A DNA stretch of 64,000 nt from Coffea arabica (GCF_036785885.1 NC_092322.1:16142466-16206465), one strand, 5' to 3'; shown: positions 1 to 12,743, counted from the first letter of the stretch. The notes: generated by a model not told the origin, from the sequence alone. Made by a program: numbers and translations.

Positions 1-1180
1 TTAAGAAAGTAAAGTATATACCTAAATGTACACAAGGGTAAATTGCCTTTTACACCTTGATTTGATCCTAAATCTAATAACTCTCCTTTGGCTTCAAAAT
101 TTATTCTTTAGCCGTCTTTATTTTTATTTAACAATTACCTTTGTAATCAAAAGTAATTGTCAATAAGGTTATTAAAACTAACTAAATCGTCAATATGCAA
201 ATTTATCCTTAAGTGCAGTGTAAAAGTAATGATTGCAAACACACGCGTATTGACTATTATTCTTTTTTTGGGAGACGATAATATTTGTATAATCTAATCT
301 ATTCTATATTAAGGGGAGGAGACGGGCCTAAGAAGGCCCAACGATAATCCGAAAAGAACTAAACCACCATCAGACTAAACGAGTGCACAACACACCCGCC
401 TAAATTTTTTGAAACAAACCACTTAAATGTGACATTTTTGATGTAAGGCAAGGTTTCAAACTTCACCAAGCTAGGTGGTGGCCACCAGCCTTTGGGCTAG
501 TGGTTGCATATTGACTATTAGTCTTAACGGAAAAGTGATTTTTCTGTTTTATCTAAAAGGGTTAAACACATCTCAAAGTTAAGAGGGCTAAAGCGTAAAT
601 TTGAAAGTTGCTTTTTTCGTTTTTGCGCGTGAGTTGGAGTAATTCGAGACGCGCACGAACACAAACTCCACCCCAGCCGAAACACAAACCGACAAATACG
701 ATCCAAAAAAAAAAAGGAAAAAAAAGAAAAAATTGGCATCCCTCCATTAGTTCACACTAGCTCTCTTCCATGAGACCTTTTAGTTGCTCCTATTGTCGCA
801 GATTTTCACGGGCTTACCCTTTCTTCTTTTTCTGTTGAAATCAATCAATTTACCCTCAAAACACTCAATCCAACAATAAAAACTGGTAATAGATTTGATC
901 AATCCCCATCAAGTTTCGAGTATTAATTAAGCGAAGATGCTAGTGAAACAGTTTTACTAGTATTCTATTTCTATAAAACTAATGAACAGTTTCCTGGAAA
1001 TGACTATATAATGTTTTATTATTAAAATAATCTCTTGCATTTTTTGATTTGATTATTGTTGTTCTTCTTCAGCTCAACCCCCCTATATCATATCGTATCC
1101 CGCATCATACCATCCCTCTGTAGCTCTTGCTGTGCACTAAAACGTCTCCCAGGAAGAGGAAATGCAGGAATGAGGCGAGG
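1..1180. other. Upstream intergenic region, no gene seen
   Basis: AT-rich DNA with no coding region I can support. Open frames near 524-747 on the minus strand are low-complexity Phe-rich shadows. The part next to about 1180 should contain the promoter of the PMT26-like gene, but I do not see a convincing TATA box. Confidence 0.5.
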
Positions 1181-1242
1181 CTTTTCTTCACAGATATCAG
1201 ATCTATACCGAAATCAATAACGACCCTTGACAGGAAAGAGAG

Positions 1243-1780
1243 GTATATGAAGGTTGCTATTGCAAGATTTTGAGAAATCCCATTTAGGTTTTTGTTGATG
1301 TTTTTGTTAGATCTGTGGTCTTTCTTTGATGATCTTTATTGGGTAGATCCAATTCTCGTTCTTGGTTTTGTTCGTTTGTGGATACAATTGGCTTCACTTG
1401 TTGTACCTCTGTAGTTATAAAGATTGGTTTTTTTTTAGTGTTAATTATCTGATGATTTAATGTAGATCTGATTGTTGTTTTGGGACTTGTATGTTTGATT
1501 TGTATCTTGTTATTCTTTTGAGTAGTAATTTTCGGTTGATCCTAGAAGGTATTATGGTCGAAGGTTTTGTGACATTGATTTGATGGTTAGCTATGAGATT
1601 GAATCACCTGGTGTTGTAAGATCCCACATCAGTTCTTTTTTAGGATCTTAATACTGTTTGAGATAATTAGGCTTATGTTTTAAACGTTTTGTTAAATGAT
1701 GATTTGTTAGAAGTTTTGTAGTTTTTGGTGAAAATATGATTTACCTGGTGATCTTTTTACCTATTTTTTTTTTCTTTCAG
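1243..1780 (+). other. Probable 5' UTR intron of the PMT26-like gene
   Basis: A good donor (AG followed by GTATAT at 1243) and a strong acceptor (a T-rich tract ending in TTTCTTTCAG at 1780) bracket 538 bases of T-rich, stop-rich DNA about 50 bases upstream of the start codon. This is inferred from splice consensus only; no transcript was available. Confidence 0.5.
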
Positions 1781-1829
1781 GTGAAAGTTTTGGCCTTACT
1801 GGTGTGAGTATTAGTGTAGTGAGTGGATC

Positions 1830-4800
1830 ATGGCATTAGGGAAGTACTCGAGAGTTGACGGTAGAAAATCGTCTACAAATTATTGTTCCACAGTGACGAT
1901 AGTGGTGTTTGTAGCACTTTGTTTGGTAGGAGTATGGATGATGACATCTTCTTCGGTGGTTCCTGTGCAAAGCTCGGATGTGGCTTCACAGGAGGGCAAT
2001 AATGATGTGAATGAAAGCGCCCGAGTGAGCGAAAACAATAGTGACAATGCTAGTAATGAGAATAAAAATGTTAATAGCGAGAGTTCGTCAAATGGCAATG
2101 AGAATAAACCAAATCAATTTGAGGATAATCCTGGTGATTTACCTGAAGATGCCACAAAAGGGGATAATAATGTGAGCTCAAATTCTCAAGAGAAGCTCCC
2201 GCAGGAAAATCAAGAGAAGCCTGGGGAGGAGAACAGGGAAGAAGAGAAAAGGTCAGAAGATGGATCTAAAAGTGGAAATGAAAATGGGGAAACAAAGACT
2301 GATGAAAAAGATTCTGAAGCTGGGGAGACCAATGGAAGTAATGCCAGTGGAGGAGAGTCCGGGGATGACAACAAATCAGTTGAAAATTCTGATGAAACAA
2401 AAGATGTTGATAAGGAAGATAGTCAGAAAGATAAAAAAGATACAGTGTCAGATCAAGATTCTGGTCAGAAAAAGGAGAACAATCAGACGACTGAAGTGTT
2501 TCCTTCTGGCGCTCAGTCAGAGCTGTTGAATGAAACTACAACTCAAAATGGCTCATTTTCTACCCAGGCAGCAGAGTCTAAGAATGAAAAGGAATCACAA
2601 CAATCTTCTGAACCTGAGAATCAGAGTGGAACAAGCTGGAAACTCTGCAATGTCACAGCTGGGCCTGATTACATTCCGTGTCTTGACAATTTGGAAGCAA
2701 TAAAAAATCTTCGTACTACTAAGCACTATGAACACAGGGAGAGGCATTGTCCTGATGATCCTCCTACATGCCTTGTTCCACTCCCTGAGGGATACCAACG
2801 CTCAATTGAATGGCCTGCTAGCAGGGAGAAGGTGAGATATTGTTTTAAACTATGACTGGGACAAATTTGTTTTCGTTGATCTTTCTTTTAATTCTTGATG
2901 GAACTTTGATAATATTTCCTTGCAGATTTGGTACCATAATGTCCCTCATACCAAGCTCGCACAAATTAAGGGACACCAAAATTGGGTAAAGGTTTCCGGT
3001 GAGTACCTCACTTTTCCTGGTGGTGGGACCCAGTTCAAGCATGGTGCTCTCCATTATATAGATTTCATACAGCAGGTAAAAATGGGATAATTCATTCTGT
3101 TTCACTTTTAGACATTTACCAAGCCTAAGAATTTTTCTTTCCCTTCCTAAAAGAGTTGAAGTTGTTCTTGTTGCTTACACATGTTTTCGCTTGGCGCAAC
3201 TTGTCATTCTGGATTCTTGTCACTATAACATGTTCATACTCTGTATGTTATATTTGTTGAGTAGTTTCCTTTATTATACTTTCCAGCTAAGTAAACATAA
3301 GTGCAAGAATGCTCATTGAACCTCAACTTATTTATTATCTATCTTGTGCAATGGGTAACTAAAACAGCAAGTGGATTCTATATTGTGAATGAGGATTTTG
3401 GAATATACTAGCATCTTATGAAATTTTTAGTGAACTATTCCACCAATATCAAGTCTACACTAAATTAAGGCATAAATGACAGTGTTTTAGTGTTAGATGA
3501 GCTGAAAATGGAGCGATGCATCTTTAAGGATTCATTAGTTGAAGTATTCGTCCATATTGAGGGTCGAATTGGAACATGGAATCATGGAAGATAATGAGCT
3601 TAAACTCAAAGAAATATTACACCTTTTTAAATGTTAATTGAGGTGAAAATATGTCCATGCAAAGGTGATAAATAGAGCCCCAGAAACTTAGTCTTTGCCT
3701 GTACGGTTGAAGCTTCTATTAACAATTGAAACTACCATGCCTGTTTGGTTCTGGATCTATGAACCAATAAATTGATCTCAGTCTATGTCACCAGTACAAC
3801 CTTGGCTTTTTTTTTGGTACCCTACAAACTCCTTTTGTGCTCATGAATGGCCAAGATGATACTCTATGTAAGGGACTGTTCATTTAAGAACTTCTGCCAG
3901 TACGCTCATGCAAATTGGTGCTAGGGAAAATATGTATATCAGCAGCTCATAGCTTATACTTGATTCTTTTTTTTTTTTTTTCTGTTTTTGGTTCTGCTAA
4001 TGAAAGAGTAGGAATTTATGGTGCACCTGTGAAGACAACTTCCATTCCTTACTAGAGTATTTGCTGATTCAGATTTTATGACCTATATTTTGGTTCTTGC
4101 AGTCTGTGCCTGATATTGCATGGGGTAAACGTTCTCGTGTTGTGTTGGATGTTGGATGTGGTGTTGCTAGCTTTGGAGGCTTTCTGTTTGATAGAGATGT
4201 TCTAACCATGTCATTAGCCCCAAAAGATGAGCATGAAGCACAGGTTCAATTTGCACTGGAAAGAGGAATCCCGGCTATATCTGCTGTGATGGGTACAAAG
4301 AGACTTCCCTTTCCGGGGAGAGTTTTTGATGTAGTTCATTGTGCACGATGTAGGGTGCCTTGGCATATTGAAGGTAATTTATGATGTTGTTTATTTAGAA
4401 GAGTTTTGAAATCTACATGCTTTGGATTCTGACCAGCTCATTGATTTTTAGGTGATTTTTTTTCATATTTTCTTCTCTTTGTAAAAGTCAGTCATTGGTA
4501 CTATATGCAGGTGGTAAACTGCTGTTGGAGCTGAACCGCTTACTACGTCCTGGAGGTTATTTTGTGTGGTCTGCCACTCCAGTCTACCAAAAAATTCCTG
4601 AAGATGTTCAGATTTGGGACGGTAAAAAATTTTATTTATCTCAAGTCTAATGCTCCTTCAAATTAGGTTGGTCTTTGACCCTAATGTTCTACAAATTTTG
4701 CGGGTATATATGCAGCTATGAAGAAACTGACAAAGTCCATGTGCTGGGAGTCAGTTTCAATCACCAAGGATCGGGTAAATGGAGTAGGTATAGCTATATA

Positions 4801-6676
4801 TCGCAAACCTACCACTAACGAGTGCTACGTGCAAAGGTCACAAAATGAGCCTCCTCTTTGCGAAGAATCTGATGATCCAAATGCCGCCTGGTAAATTTCC
4901 TCCATTTCTCGTTTTTTTGCATAGAAATTTGAGTTTGAGCTTTGTTGAGGATAATATGTGGGATATGTGAAGAAATTTGTTGTACATTTTGCCAATACAG
5001 AATCACGTTAAGTTCTTCATTGCTTATCCAAGAATTTCCAATATCTTGTAGGAATGTGCCTTTGCAAGCATGCATGCACAAAGTACCAGTTGCCGAATCA
5101 GAGCGGGGGTCTCAATGGCCGGAATTGTGGCCTGCCAGGGTGGATAAACCACCATATTGGTTGTCGAGTTCCCAAGTTGGTGTTTATGGAAAACCTGCAC
5201 CAGAGGATTTTGCTGTTGATTTTAAACACTGGAAGCGCGTGGTCACCAATTCATATGCAAAGGGCCTGGGAATAAACTGGTCTACTGTGCGAAATGTCAT
5301 GGACATGCGGGCAGTTTACGGAGGGTAAGCTAAATAGTTTCTTATCTCCAACAGTATTTGGTGTGCTGATCATTTGAGGTGATGGAAAATTTCCTTTGAT
5401 TAACACTAGTCAGATCTGTAAGTATTAAGGTTTGCACCAAAAAAAAAAAAAAATCCAATATAAGTCTCTAGGCCAACTGACAAAGGGATATCGAATTCTA
5501 TAAATCTTCGCAAGGACCAGTAAGTCGTACTTTTCAACAAATATGTCACGAGCAGTAGCTCTTTAAGACATGTTGTCCATAGTTTATGCTCCCAAACACC
5601 GGCAGTTCACAGTTCTATTTTACTGTTTTGGGCATTGAATATTTTCAAATATCATATAGTTGTAAGCTGCATGTACATTTGTTTCTCCACAATATTTTAT
5701 TTGCACAATTTGACATAATTGTTCTCTCCAGTAAATATGTTGTATAAAATTCTAGCAAAAGTTTTATGAAGTTGACCATATGCTTGAGAATCAGAATTGA
5801 TTTACTTACGCACTATTTCAATGAAGAAAGTATTAATTGAGCAGCAAGCAAAAGATTTTGAAAGTGTTTCAGACTTTTTGAGAATGTTTGTGAATTATAG
5901 TATTTATGTTCCTACATAAGTTCTGTTGGTCTTAAGTGTCTATGATGTTGAAAAGCTGAATTATTTGGAAAGTTTCCACTGTATTTTTGGCAAAAAAAAT
6001 CCTTTTGACAGTTTGATAAGTTAAATATTAACCTGCTGCAATAAAATACTGATTCTTTCAGGTCTCACATCTTTCAATCCTCTCTCATTCCTTATATGGG
6101 CTTATCATTGAAATGTTATGTTTGTCCTTGCAGGTTTGCTGCTGCTTTGAAGGACATGAATGTATGGGTCATGAACATAGTATCCATCGATGCTCCTGAT
6201 ACTCTTCCAATTATTTATGAACGAGGTCTCTTTGGAATGTATCACGACTGGTGTGAATCATTCAGTACCTATCCGAGATCTTATGATCTTCTCCATGCAG
6301 ATCATCTCTTCTCCAAAGTTAAAAACAAGTGCGTATTGAGCATATCTCACCTATCCACCTGCTTTTGGGAGGCTGCTTTAATCCTACTGTATTATCGAGT
6401 CTTTCCCTGTGCATTTCATAATCCTGCTTCTTTTTCTCATCTTTCAGGTGCAACTTTAATGCATTTGTTGCGGAAGTTGATCGTACTCTACGACCAGAAG
6501 GCAAGATCATTGTTCGCGACAAGGTTGAGATGATTAATGAACTTGAGAGCATTTTTAAATCTCTGCACTGGGAGATTCGTATGACCTACTCCAAGGACAA
6601 GGAGGGATTGCTTTGTGCCCAGAAAACCGTGTGGCGCCCAAAAGAGTCGGAGATAGTTAGTTATGCATTGGCTTAG
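1830..6676 (+). CDS. PMT26: PMT26-type putative methyltransferase (QUA2/DUF248 family)
   Basis: Coding exons read 1830-2831, 2926-3075, 4103-4373, 4511-4621, 4716-4890, 5052-5324, 6134-6328 and 6448-6676. Together they give 2406 bases, 801 residues, with all junctions GT-AG and in phase. Residues about 20-38 form one membrane helix after a short basic tail, so a type II Golgi protein is expected. Residues about 45-265 are a low-complexity Asn/Ser/Glu/Lys-rich stem. The Methyltransf_29 domain follows, with an SAM-binding motif around Asp400 ([13 protein letters not shown]) and later the conserved VWSATPVYQ and [14 protein letters not shown] segments. The N-terminus [15 protein letters not shown] followed by NYCSTVT closely resembles Arabidopsis PMT26, whose length is similar (about 830 aa). 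The family is linked to pectin methylation in the Golgi; the exact substrate for this member is not established. The gene appears intact. Confidence 0.93.
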
Positions 6677-7417
6677 AGGTGTAGCATATTGTGCTGCTTG
6701 CATTCTTTGAGCTCGCACTACACAGAGACTAGATAAAACATTTTGTAATAGTAACTTCTGGACTTAAATCGGGTTTAACTGTATTATTCTTCATGTATTT
6801 TAACTAGCCGATTAGTTCTTTTTGTTTTCATTTTCTTGGGTAGAGGAGTTTTCAAGATTCCAAAATGTATGTTATAGTTTTGGAGGAAATCGAACACAAT
6901 TTATTTTCAAGTGTAAAGGGCCATTGAGACATTGACTCAATTTGGTGGTGAATTCAATTTATGGAAACTGTTGCCATGAAATTACTTTTTGGTCTACTGT
7001 TTACCTTACCATACTTGCAGGCTATTCTTGACTACTATCAAGGAATTTTTTTTTTTAAATATCTTTTATTTATACTCTTTGTTCTATATTTGATGGGGCA
7101 TCTTTTGCCCATGAAATTATCAGTGTGAGTTTATCCTCGAAAAACTATGGGAAAGGTCATAGCTGCATGGACAGCATGCAGGTGAGCAGAATTAAGCTCA
7201 ATGCTCGACTGGCTCTTAAGGAACTATACTTCATAAACTTGCCTAGTTTTTATGTGAATTCTCACATCCTCGGGAGCTAAAAATAGCATTCTCTCAACAT
7301 GCAAACGAGACGCTTCTTCCCCAAATTCCGTCTAGTGTATTAAGGGAAAGTATAGTGCTTCCTTTGGCCAAAAAATCTAGAAAAGACAACACTGCACTTG
7401 TTTGGTCAGGGTGGATT
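6677..7417. other. 3' flank of PMT26-like gene, no gene seen
   Basis: Contains the presumed 3' UTR just after the stop codon, then AT-rich spacer up to the TRIM element. I see no coding region, RNA gene or further repeat here. Confidence 0.5.
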
Positions 7418-7983
7418 TGTAATGTCTCACATCAACTGGGAAAGAAGGAAAGTAGAGGTATATAACATCCGGCCCATCGCATTACTAATAATTTTGAGTT
7501 AACCATTTTGAATCCGTGATTTTAGTTCAAAAAGATAATGGGCCAATTCGGCGGGCACCAGGACGTTACAAATGATATCAGAGCAAATCTCGCGTGGTCT
7601 CTGCAGGAGGTGAGATTGAGACCAAGTGATGTTATGGTTTTGACTATACAAGAAACAAAGTGAAGCTTAGTGCCATGCTCACTAGGGATCATTTCTAAAA
7701 CCTACGGAATCAAGTGCCACGTCGGGTGGAAGCTACCTCTAAAAATTGTACGAGTCACCTCAAGAATCCGTATACGACTAAATGAACAGTTGGATTGTAA
7801 CAGGTTTTGTGAGGATGCAAAATTCTAAGATAAAGAAAGTGTAATGTCGATTGGAAAAGAAGGAAAGGAAGGTATATAACGTCCGGTCCGTCGGATTACA
7901 AACAATTTTAATTTAACCATTTTAAACCCGTGATTTTAGCTAAAAAAGGTATTGGATCAACCCAAGGGGCGTGGGGCGTTACA
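7418..7983 (+). mobile_element. TRIM (terminal-repeat retrotransposon in miniature)
   Basis: Two direct repeats, 7418-7570 and 7840-7983, both start TGTAATGTC and end CGTTACA (TG...CA ends as in LTRs). They share most of their sequence, including GGTATATAAC, CGTGATTTTAG and AACCATTTT blocks. Two bases after the left repeat lies TGATATCAGAGC (7573-7584), one base off the standard primer-binding site for initiator tRNA-Met. A purine-rich stretch (AAGATAAAGAAAG) precedes the right repeat, as a polypurine tract would. The 269-base interior has no coding capacity, so this is a non-autonomous TRIM. The flanks (GGATT left, ACATT right) give no clean target duplication. After the right repeat there is another sequence resembling the primer-binding site, which hints at a former tandem array. 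Confidence 0.8.
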
Positions 7984-9350
7984 ACATTATTGACATTAGA
8001 CCAAAAAAAAAAAAAACTAAACTTGTTCCAATGATAATCCGAGGTGCGCACGCTTTGTTTAGTGAGAAATGTAAATATGCACAGGGCAAATGGCCAAGTC
8101 TAATTGTGTGTGTACTTATTTCTGTCTATGGGAAAAAAAAAGGCCAAATCTAACGAGGCAAAAAGTAATCAGGGTCCGAGATTCGACAGCTGTGATTATG
8201 ATAGACATGGTTTGAGCAATTTGCACAATGCAAAATTGTAGGTAGGATTATTAGAATCGTATATGACACTGTCTTTCGTCTCATTTGCATGGTAAAAAAA
8301 TGCAATTTTGGTTCCCATCGTTTGGTCTATATATCAAATTGATCTCTAATATTCTGAGCAAAACAAATATCTTAGTTGTTTCTTCTCTTTCACAGAGTTG
8401 GTCTTTAATTTGGTATAATTAATTATTATTTTTCATCATGAATAATTAATTGATAATGAGTTGTATAATTAAATATCTTTTTAAAACATAAGCAATAAAT
8501 ACAATAGTAAATAAATTTGAACATCTAATGATTTTTTTTTTCATTTTAATAGGCTATTAGCTAAATTTCAAATGAAATAGGTGCTTTTTGAAAATACTTG
8601 AATCATTCAACAAAATATTCACGTACGCGAACATTAAAATAAAAAGTTTTAAGATTCTATTATTGGAACATTATTTTTTACAAGGAAAGAAAAAAGAAAA
8701 AAAAAGGAACTTTAAAAAAAAAATCCCTAAAAGTACTGATATCGGTATTTATTATCACTAGTTATATATACCAATTGAAGCCTACGTTCGTAGGTCATGC
8801 AAGAGTTTGTGTATCAATAGCTAGAATAACATTATATATTAAAATTTGAATTCTCCTTTCCTCTCCTCAAATAATTTCAATGCTAATATATTATCTCTAT
8901 ATTGTTATCCAACTATAAGTAATTTAGCAAATAAATGCCTTTTAGGCTAAAGGACATTGTTGTGCCAATATGAAGTGCCTTAATTTAGAGATTTTATGGG
9001 GATTTAGGAACTCATTTGCCATAATTGTAATGCATCTTACAAACTCTAATTATAGTTATTTGAAAGTTAAGGGACCATATTGATTGATTCTTTGCTCATC
9101 TTGAGCATAAACCCAATAGAAAAGAACCAATAGAGAAGAACCATACAAGTTGTATTACATCTCAGCATGGAGTAAGCTTTTAAGAGTTTGCTAGTTACAG
9201 TTATAGTTAGTTAGGTTAGGTTACAGACATGTAAAAACATATTACCTTGTCCGCCTTAGGAGCGAGTCCCAAGGATAATAATCATCTAAGCCTTTTGTCT
9301 TCCTTGCACATTGCCTACTTTTATGCTTCTCTTGCCATTTATCTCAATTC
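7984..9350. other. Intergenic spacer, no gene seen
   Basis: AT-rich DNA between the TRIM and the NF-YB7-like promoter, with homopolymer A and T tracts around 8530 and 8690-8725. No coding region is supported. The last few hundred bases presumably hold regulatory sequence for the NF-YB gene. Confidence 0.5.
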
Positions 9351-9359
9351 CATATAAAT
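9351..9359 (+). promoter_or_regulatory. Candidate TATA box of the NF-YB7-like gene
   Basis: CATATAAAT lies about 67 bases upstream of the ATG at 9418, leaving room for a start site near 9380 and a leader of about 35 bases. It is the best TATA-like match in the proximal region. Inferred from position and consensus only. Confidence 0.4.
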
Positions 9360-9417
9360 CCCAAATCAACCAAAAACTCTTATCATTGTTTCCCCAGGAA
9401 TAGATAGAGAGGGAGGG

Positions 9418-9949
9418 ATGGCAGATGAGAGGTGCGGAATAGGGCCAAATGTGCCCATCAAGGGAAGCTTAGAAAATCAATGTTCATTGAGTAGCAGCAG
9501 CAACACCAACAATGATAACAACAACAACAACAGCAGCAGCAGCTTGTCGATCGCGACCGTGATCGCGACTTACAACCACCATAACAATAATAATAGCAAC
9601 AACAATAATGGCAGCAGCAGCAGCTGTGGCAACAACAGCAACAATAACAAGGAACAGGATCGGTTTCTCCCGATCGCAAACGTTGGAAGAATTATGAAAA
9701 AGGTGATTCCAGGAAATGGGAAAATTTCAAAGGATGCAAAGGAAACGGTTCAAGAATGTGTATCAGAATTCATTAGCTTTGTCACTGGAGAAGCCTCAGA
9801 TAAATGCCAACGCGAAAAGAGGAAGACCATCAATGGAGATGATATCATTTGGGCCATCACAACTCTTGGGTTTGAAGATTATGTAACCCCCTTAAAGCAA
9901 TACCTTAGCAAATATAGAGAGTTAGAAGGAGAAAAGCTTAATGTTCCAA

Positions 9950-9980
<31 letters not shown>

Positions 9981-10176
9981 ACACCACCAACGCCTACAAA
10001 ACCATGACCAAAATCCAATTATGTCACCTTACCATAGTGTATATTCTTCAACAAATCTTCTCTCGCAGCCACCATTTGTTCCAAGTGATCAACCGTTTGC
10101 TTTGCCGTTTTCTCAAAGTTCAATTCAGACTCAATTACCACAGCAAGAACATATTGACTCCGTGGGACATTGGTAA
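9418..10176 (+). CDS. NFYB7: Nuclear factor Y subunit B, NF-YB7-like
   Basis: An intronless 252-residue protein. Residues 80-170 are a complete NF-YB histone-fold domain ([16 protein letters not shown], then [20 protein letters not shown], then the [11 protein letters not shown] helix-loop and [10 protein letters not shown] end). It should pair with NF-YC and then NF-YA to bind CCAAT boxes in the nucleus. The variant residues ([35 protein letters not shown]) and the C-terminal ending IDSVGHW match Arabidopsis NF-YB7 better than other members. Position 105 is Lys; LEC1-type subunits have Asp here, so this is the non-LEC1 class. Low-complexity tails flank the fold: Asn/Ser runs at residues 25-77 and a ten-Gln run at 179-188. 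The ATG at 9418 is preceded by GGGAGGG and is the first in frame. Confidence 0.93.
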
Positions 10177-10887
10177 AAAAAAAATTTTTTTGGTTTTTTT
10201 TTGTGTTTTTACTTATTTTAATTGTAATTAAGATAATATTGAATATGCATACCATTACAGCATTCGTTAAGAGGTTGGCAAGCATGTAATACCTACAATG
10301 TACTTTGATAGATATTGTTTCCGAATTCAGTAAAGGAGAACGTAGAGATAGATTTGGGCTACCTTTTGCATATTATGAATATGAATTATGAGATCTGTCA
10401 TGTGTGTGACAAAGGCAATCTTCCTTTTTCTCCTTAAAGGGAATTGGATATTATGAATTATAAACTATGAGATCCACTCCTTAACTATGAGGCCAAAGGG
10501 TTTAATGCTTGGTAAAATTACTGGATGCTTGATCATCTCATTGGTGCTAATAAAGAAATAGTATCACTCTTCCTTTCATTTTTAATATATCATTGATAAT
10601 TCAAGAAGTTTTGGGTATATATTTGGCTTGGATGACACGAAGGGAGTGTAGTTTCAAGCAGATTTTAGTGGATTTAACCAAAGCATTTAAATGCATAGGG
10701 TTTTTCCTTTGTAGCTTCTTACATATACTAGGTCAAGTGCAAGACACCCCTTAAAATTAAAGGTCAAAATTCACATTGCTCCTAGTATTCTAACATTTTG
10801 TTTGCTTTCTTTTTTGGTTGACTTATACCGAATGAAACCTACCGTCTTTGCTCCATGACATATTCAAAAGAAATATCATGTGCCATT
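10177..10887. other. 3' flank of NF-YB7-like gene, no further gene
   Basis: Presumed 3' UTR followed by AT-rich spacer. No coding region or structural RNA is seen before the MITE that begins near 10888. Confidence 0.5.
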
Positions 10888-11050
10888 AAAAAAAAGATTA
10901 ATTTTTTACACACTATCATGTAAAATTTTTTTACATTAACAGTTAACAGTTGTGAATGTATGTCATATATGCAAAAGTCAAATTAAATTACGTGGCATAC
11001 ATCCAATGTCGCTCGTGTATACATTAATAGTGCATAAAAAAATTATCCTT
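10888..11050. mobile_element. MITE, TACATTAATAGTGTA family, copy 1
   Basis: About 160 bases with imperfect terminal inverted repeats. The left end reads AATTTTTTACACACTATCATG and the right end, reverse complemented, reads AATTTTTTTATGCACTATTAATG. Internal blocks resembling ATGTATGTCAT occur on both arms. Related copies occur near 13750, 18834, 19200 and 20873. Non-autonomous, with no coding capacity. The superfamily is not assigned. Confidence 0.6.
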
Positions 11051-11342
11051 AAAAAAATTGAAAATCCAAATGAATTATTTAGGGCATAGTAGTCTTTCTG
11101 CATTAACTCTTATAGAGTTCGGTATGTTAGATTGGACTTGGTACTATTAAGCAATTGGAATGCACAAGAAGATCATTAAATGTTAAATATATTTATTCTA
11201 ATAAAATTTAGCTTAATTTCATATTGGATTTTCCTTTTCGTATTGATTAATTATCCTCAGAAAAGTGGTACCCTCCAGAACTTTGAAATTACAGTTCTAT
11301 TGCTAATTTAATTGTAAGTTGAAATATCTCCTCTTAGTACTT

Positions 11343-11551
11343 GGCTGCATTTGGATTGGTCATTTTTTTGAAAAACAAGTACAATGCTACAATAATATAA
11401 AAACAAAAACAACCTCAAAAACACAAAAAATAACCTCAAAAACACCAAAAAAGCCTAAAAAAACCTCATTTACAGTAAAAGTTTTTCATATATATTGTTA
11501 CAGTAAAATATTTCAAAAACACCCTAAAAAATAGCTAATCCAAACGGAGCT
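11343..11551. mobile_element. Short MITE with GTTTGGATT-type ends
   Basis: About 208 bases. The left end GGCTGCATTTGGATTGGTC is matched at the right end, on the opposite strand, by AGCTCCGTTTGGATTAGCT. The interior is A-rich (CTCAAAAACAC repeats). The right half (CAGTAAAATATTTCAAAAACACCC) recurs near 14925-14970, so it belongs to a local repeat family. No target duplication is clear. Confidence 0.55.
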
Positions 11552-11619
11552 GTTTCTTTAATGTCCTACCATTGTATATCGTTGCTGTTTTTTCGAAATA
11601 TTTCATATGTTAATTAAAC

Positions 11620-12743
11620 CAATGTTTTCAAACTCAGATCTAGAAGCGAACCGGTAAAGTTCAGATGTTAGGGGTCAATGGGTCGATCGGGTCAGACCGG
11701 TATTCAAGAATGATGTGATAAATATATTAATAAAAATTTAATTATGGAACATTTTAAATAATTATAATTATATACTTAGGTGATGAAAATTATTCCATTT
11801 GTCACTCTATTTTTCTTCGCACATATTATATAATTCACAAATTTAACTCTAATTTGATATGCTAAAACTTCATAGCTTTTATTAGTGAGTCTAGAACTAA
11901 ATTATTAAGACATATTTGAAGAAAAAAAGAAAATTATGGTAGTAAATTTAAATAAGAAAAACTTATAAGACAATATACAATTATTTAAAACATTTATGGG
12001 TCAACAAGAAATATTGAAAAAGCCGTGGACTTGAGCGTAAAAATTCCATCATTTATATCCTTTTCTCGAGCACTTCACCGTCGTCACTTTCTTTTCCCCT
12101 GCTGCCGCTATTCCTTCCGGAGGGTTGGCTTCCTCCGTCAACATCATCTTCTCAAATTCTTCATCTTCTTGTCCTCAGCTTTTTTGTTGTAATTTCTTTT
12201 CCGTCTCCAAACATACAAGTAATTCTTTTCCTTCTATCTCCAAACATACAAGGCCAGATCTATCAATTCATTTTTCTCTTTATTCCTTTGAAACCTTTCA
12301 ATCCCTTTCTTCCTTTTTTTTCCCTTTCTATTTTTCATCTTCTTTTTGCTTTTCTATTTTGATGTTTTATCTATTTTTGAACTTAGATCTGCTGTTGGAG
12401 TTGTTTGAGACTAGAATTTTTTTTTTTTTTTTTTTACTTTTATGTTTTATCCCTTTTTGAACTTAGATCTTCCATTAGAGTTGTTTGAGAGAGGTAGGAT
12501 ATGCGAAGAGATTTGAGACTAATTAAAAGAAAGAATCAAAAAACAAAAATAAAAACAAAAAAGGAAAAGATGGAAAAATCTCGATACCAAACGGTTTTTC
12601 CTATTTTTCGATCAAACCCAGTTTTTGATCGGATTTGACCGAGTTTTGCTCGACGGTTTTTTAGGACAACTCAAACTGAATGCCTACTCGGTTTCAGTTC
12701 AATCAGTTAATCCGATCGGTTTGATCTGAGTTTTAAAACACAG
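11620..12743. mobile_element. Non-autonomous hAT-like element
   Basis: The left end reads CAATGTTTTCAAACTCAGATC; the right end, reverse complemented, reads CTGTGTTTTAAAACTCAGATC, a roughly 20-base inverted repeat. An 8-base direct repeat AATTAAAC flanks the element at 11612-11619 and 12744-12751. An 8-base target duplication is the hAT hallmark. The 1.1-kb interior has CCGGTT- and GGTCGATCGG-rich subterminal sequence and no transposase. An open frame at 12125-12460 is Ser/Phe low complexity and probably not a gene. Confidence 0.7.

Noticed and set aside
6096..6533. 145-codon plus-strand open frame as an independent gene
   Set aside because: It is PMT26 exon 7 read through its intron into another frame; splice sites at 6134, 6328 and 6448 explain it.
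9458..9679. Cys/Ser/Tyr-rich frame antisense to NF-YB7
   Set aside because: An antisense reading of the AAC/AGC repeat codons of the intact NF-YB gene.
9418..10176. Identification of the NF-YB gene as LEC1
   Set aside because: Lys at residue 105 where LEC1-type proteins have Asp, and flanking residues match NF-YB7.
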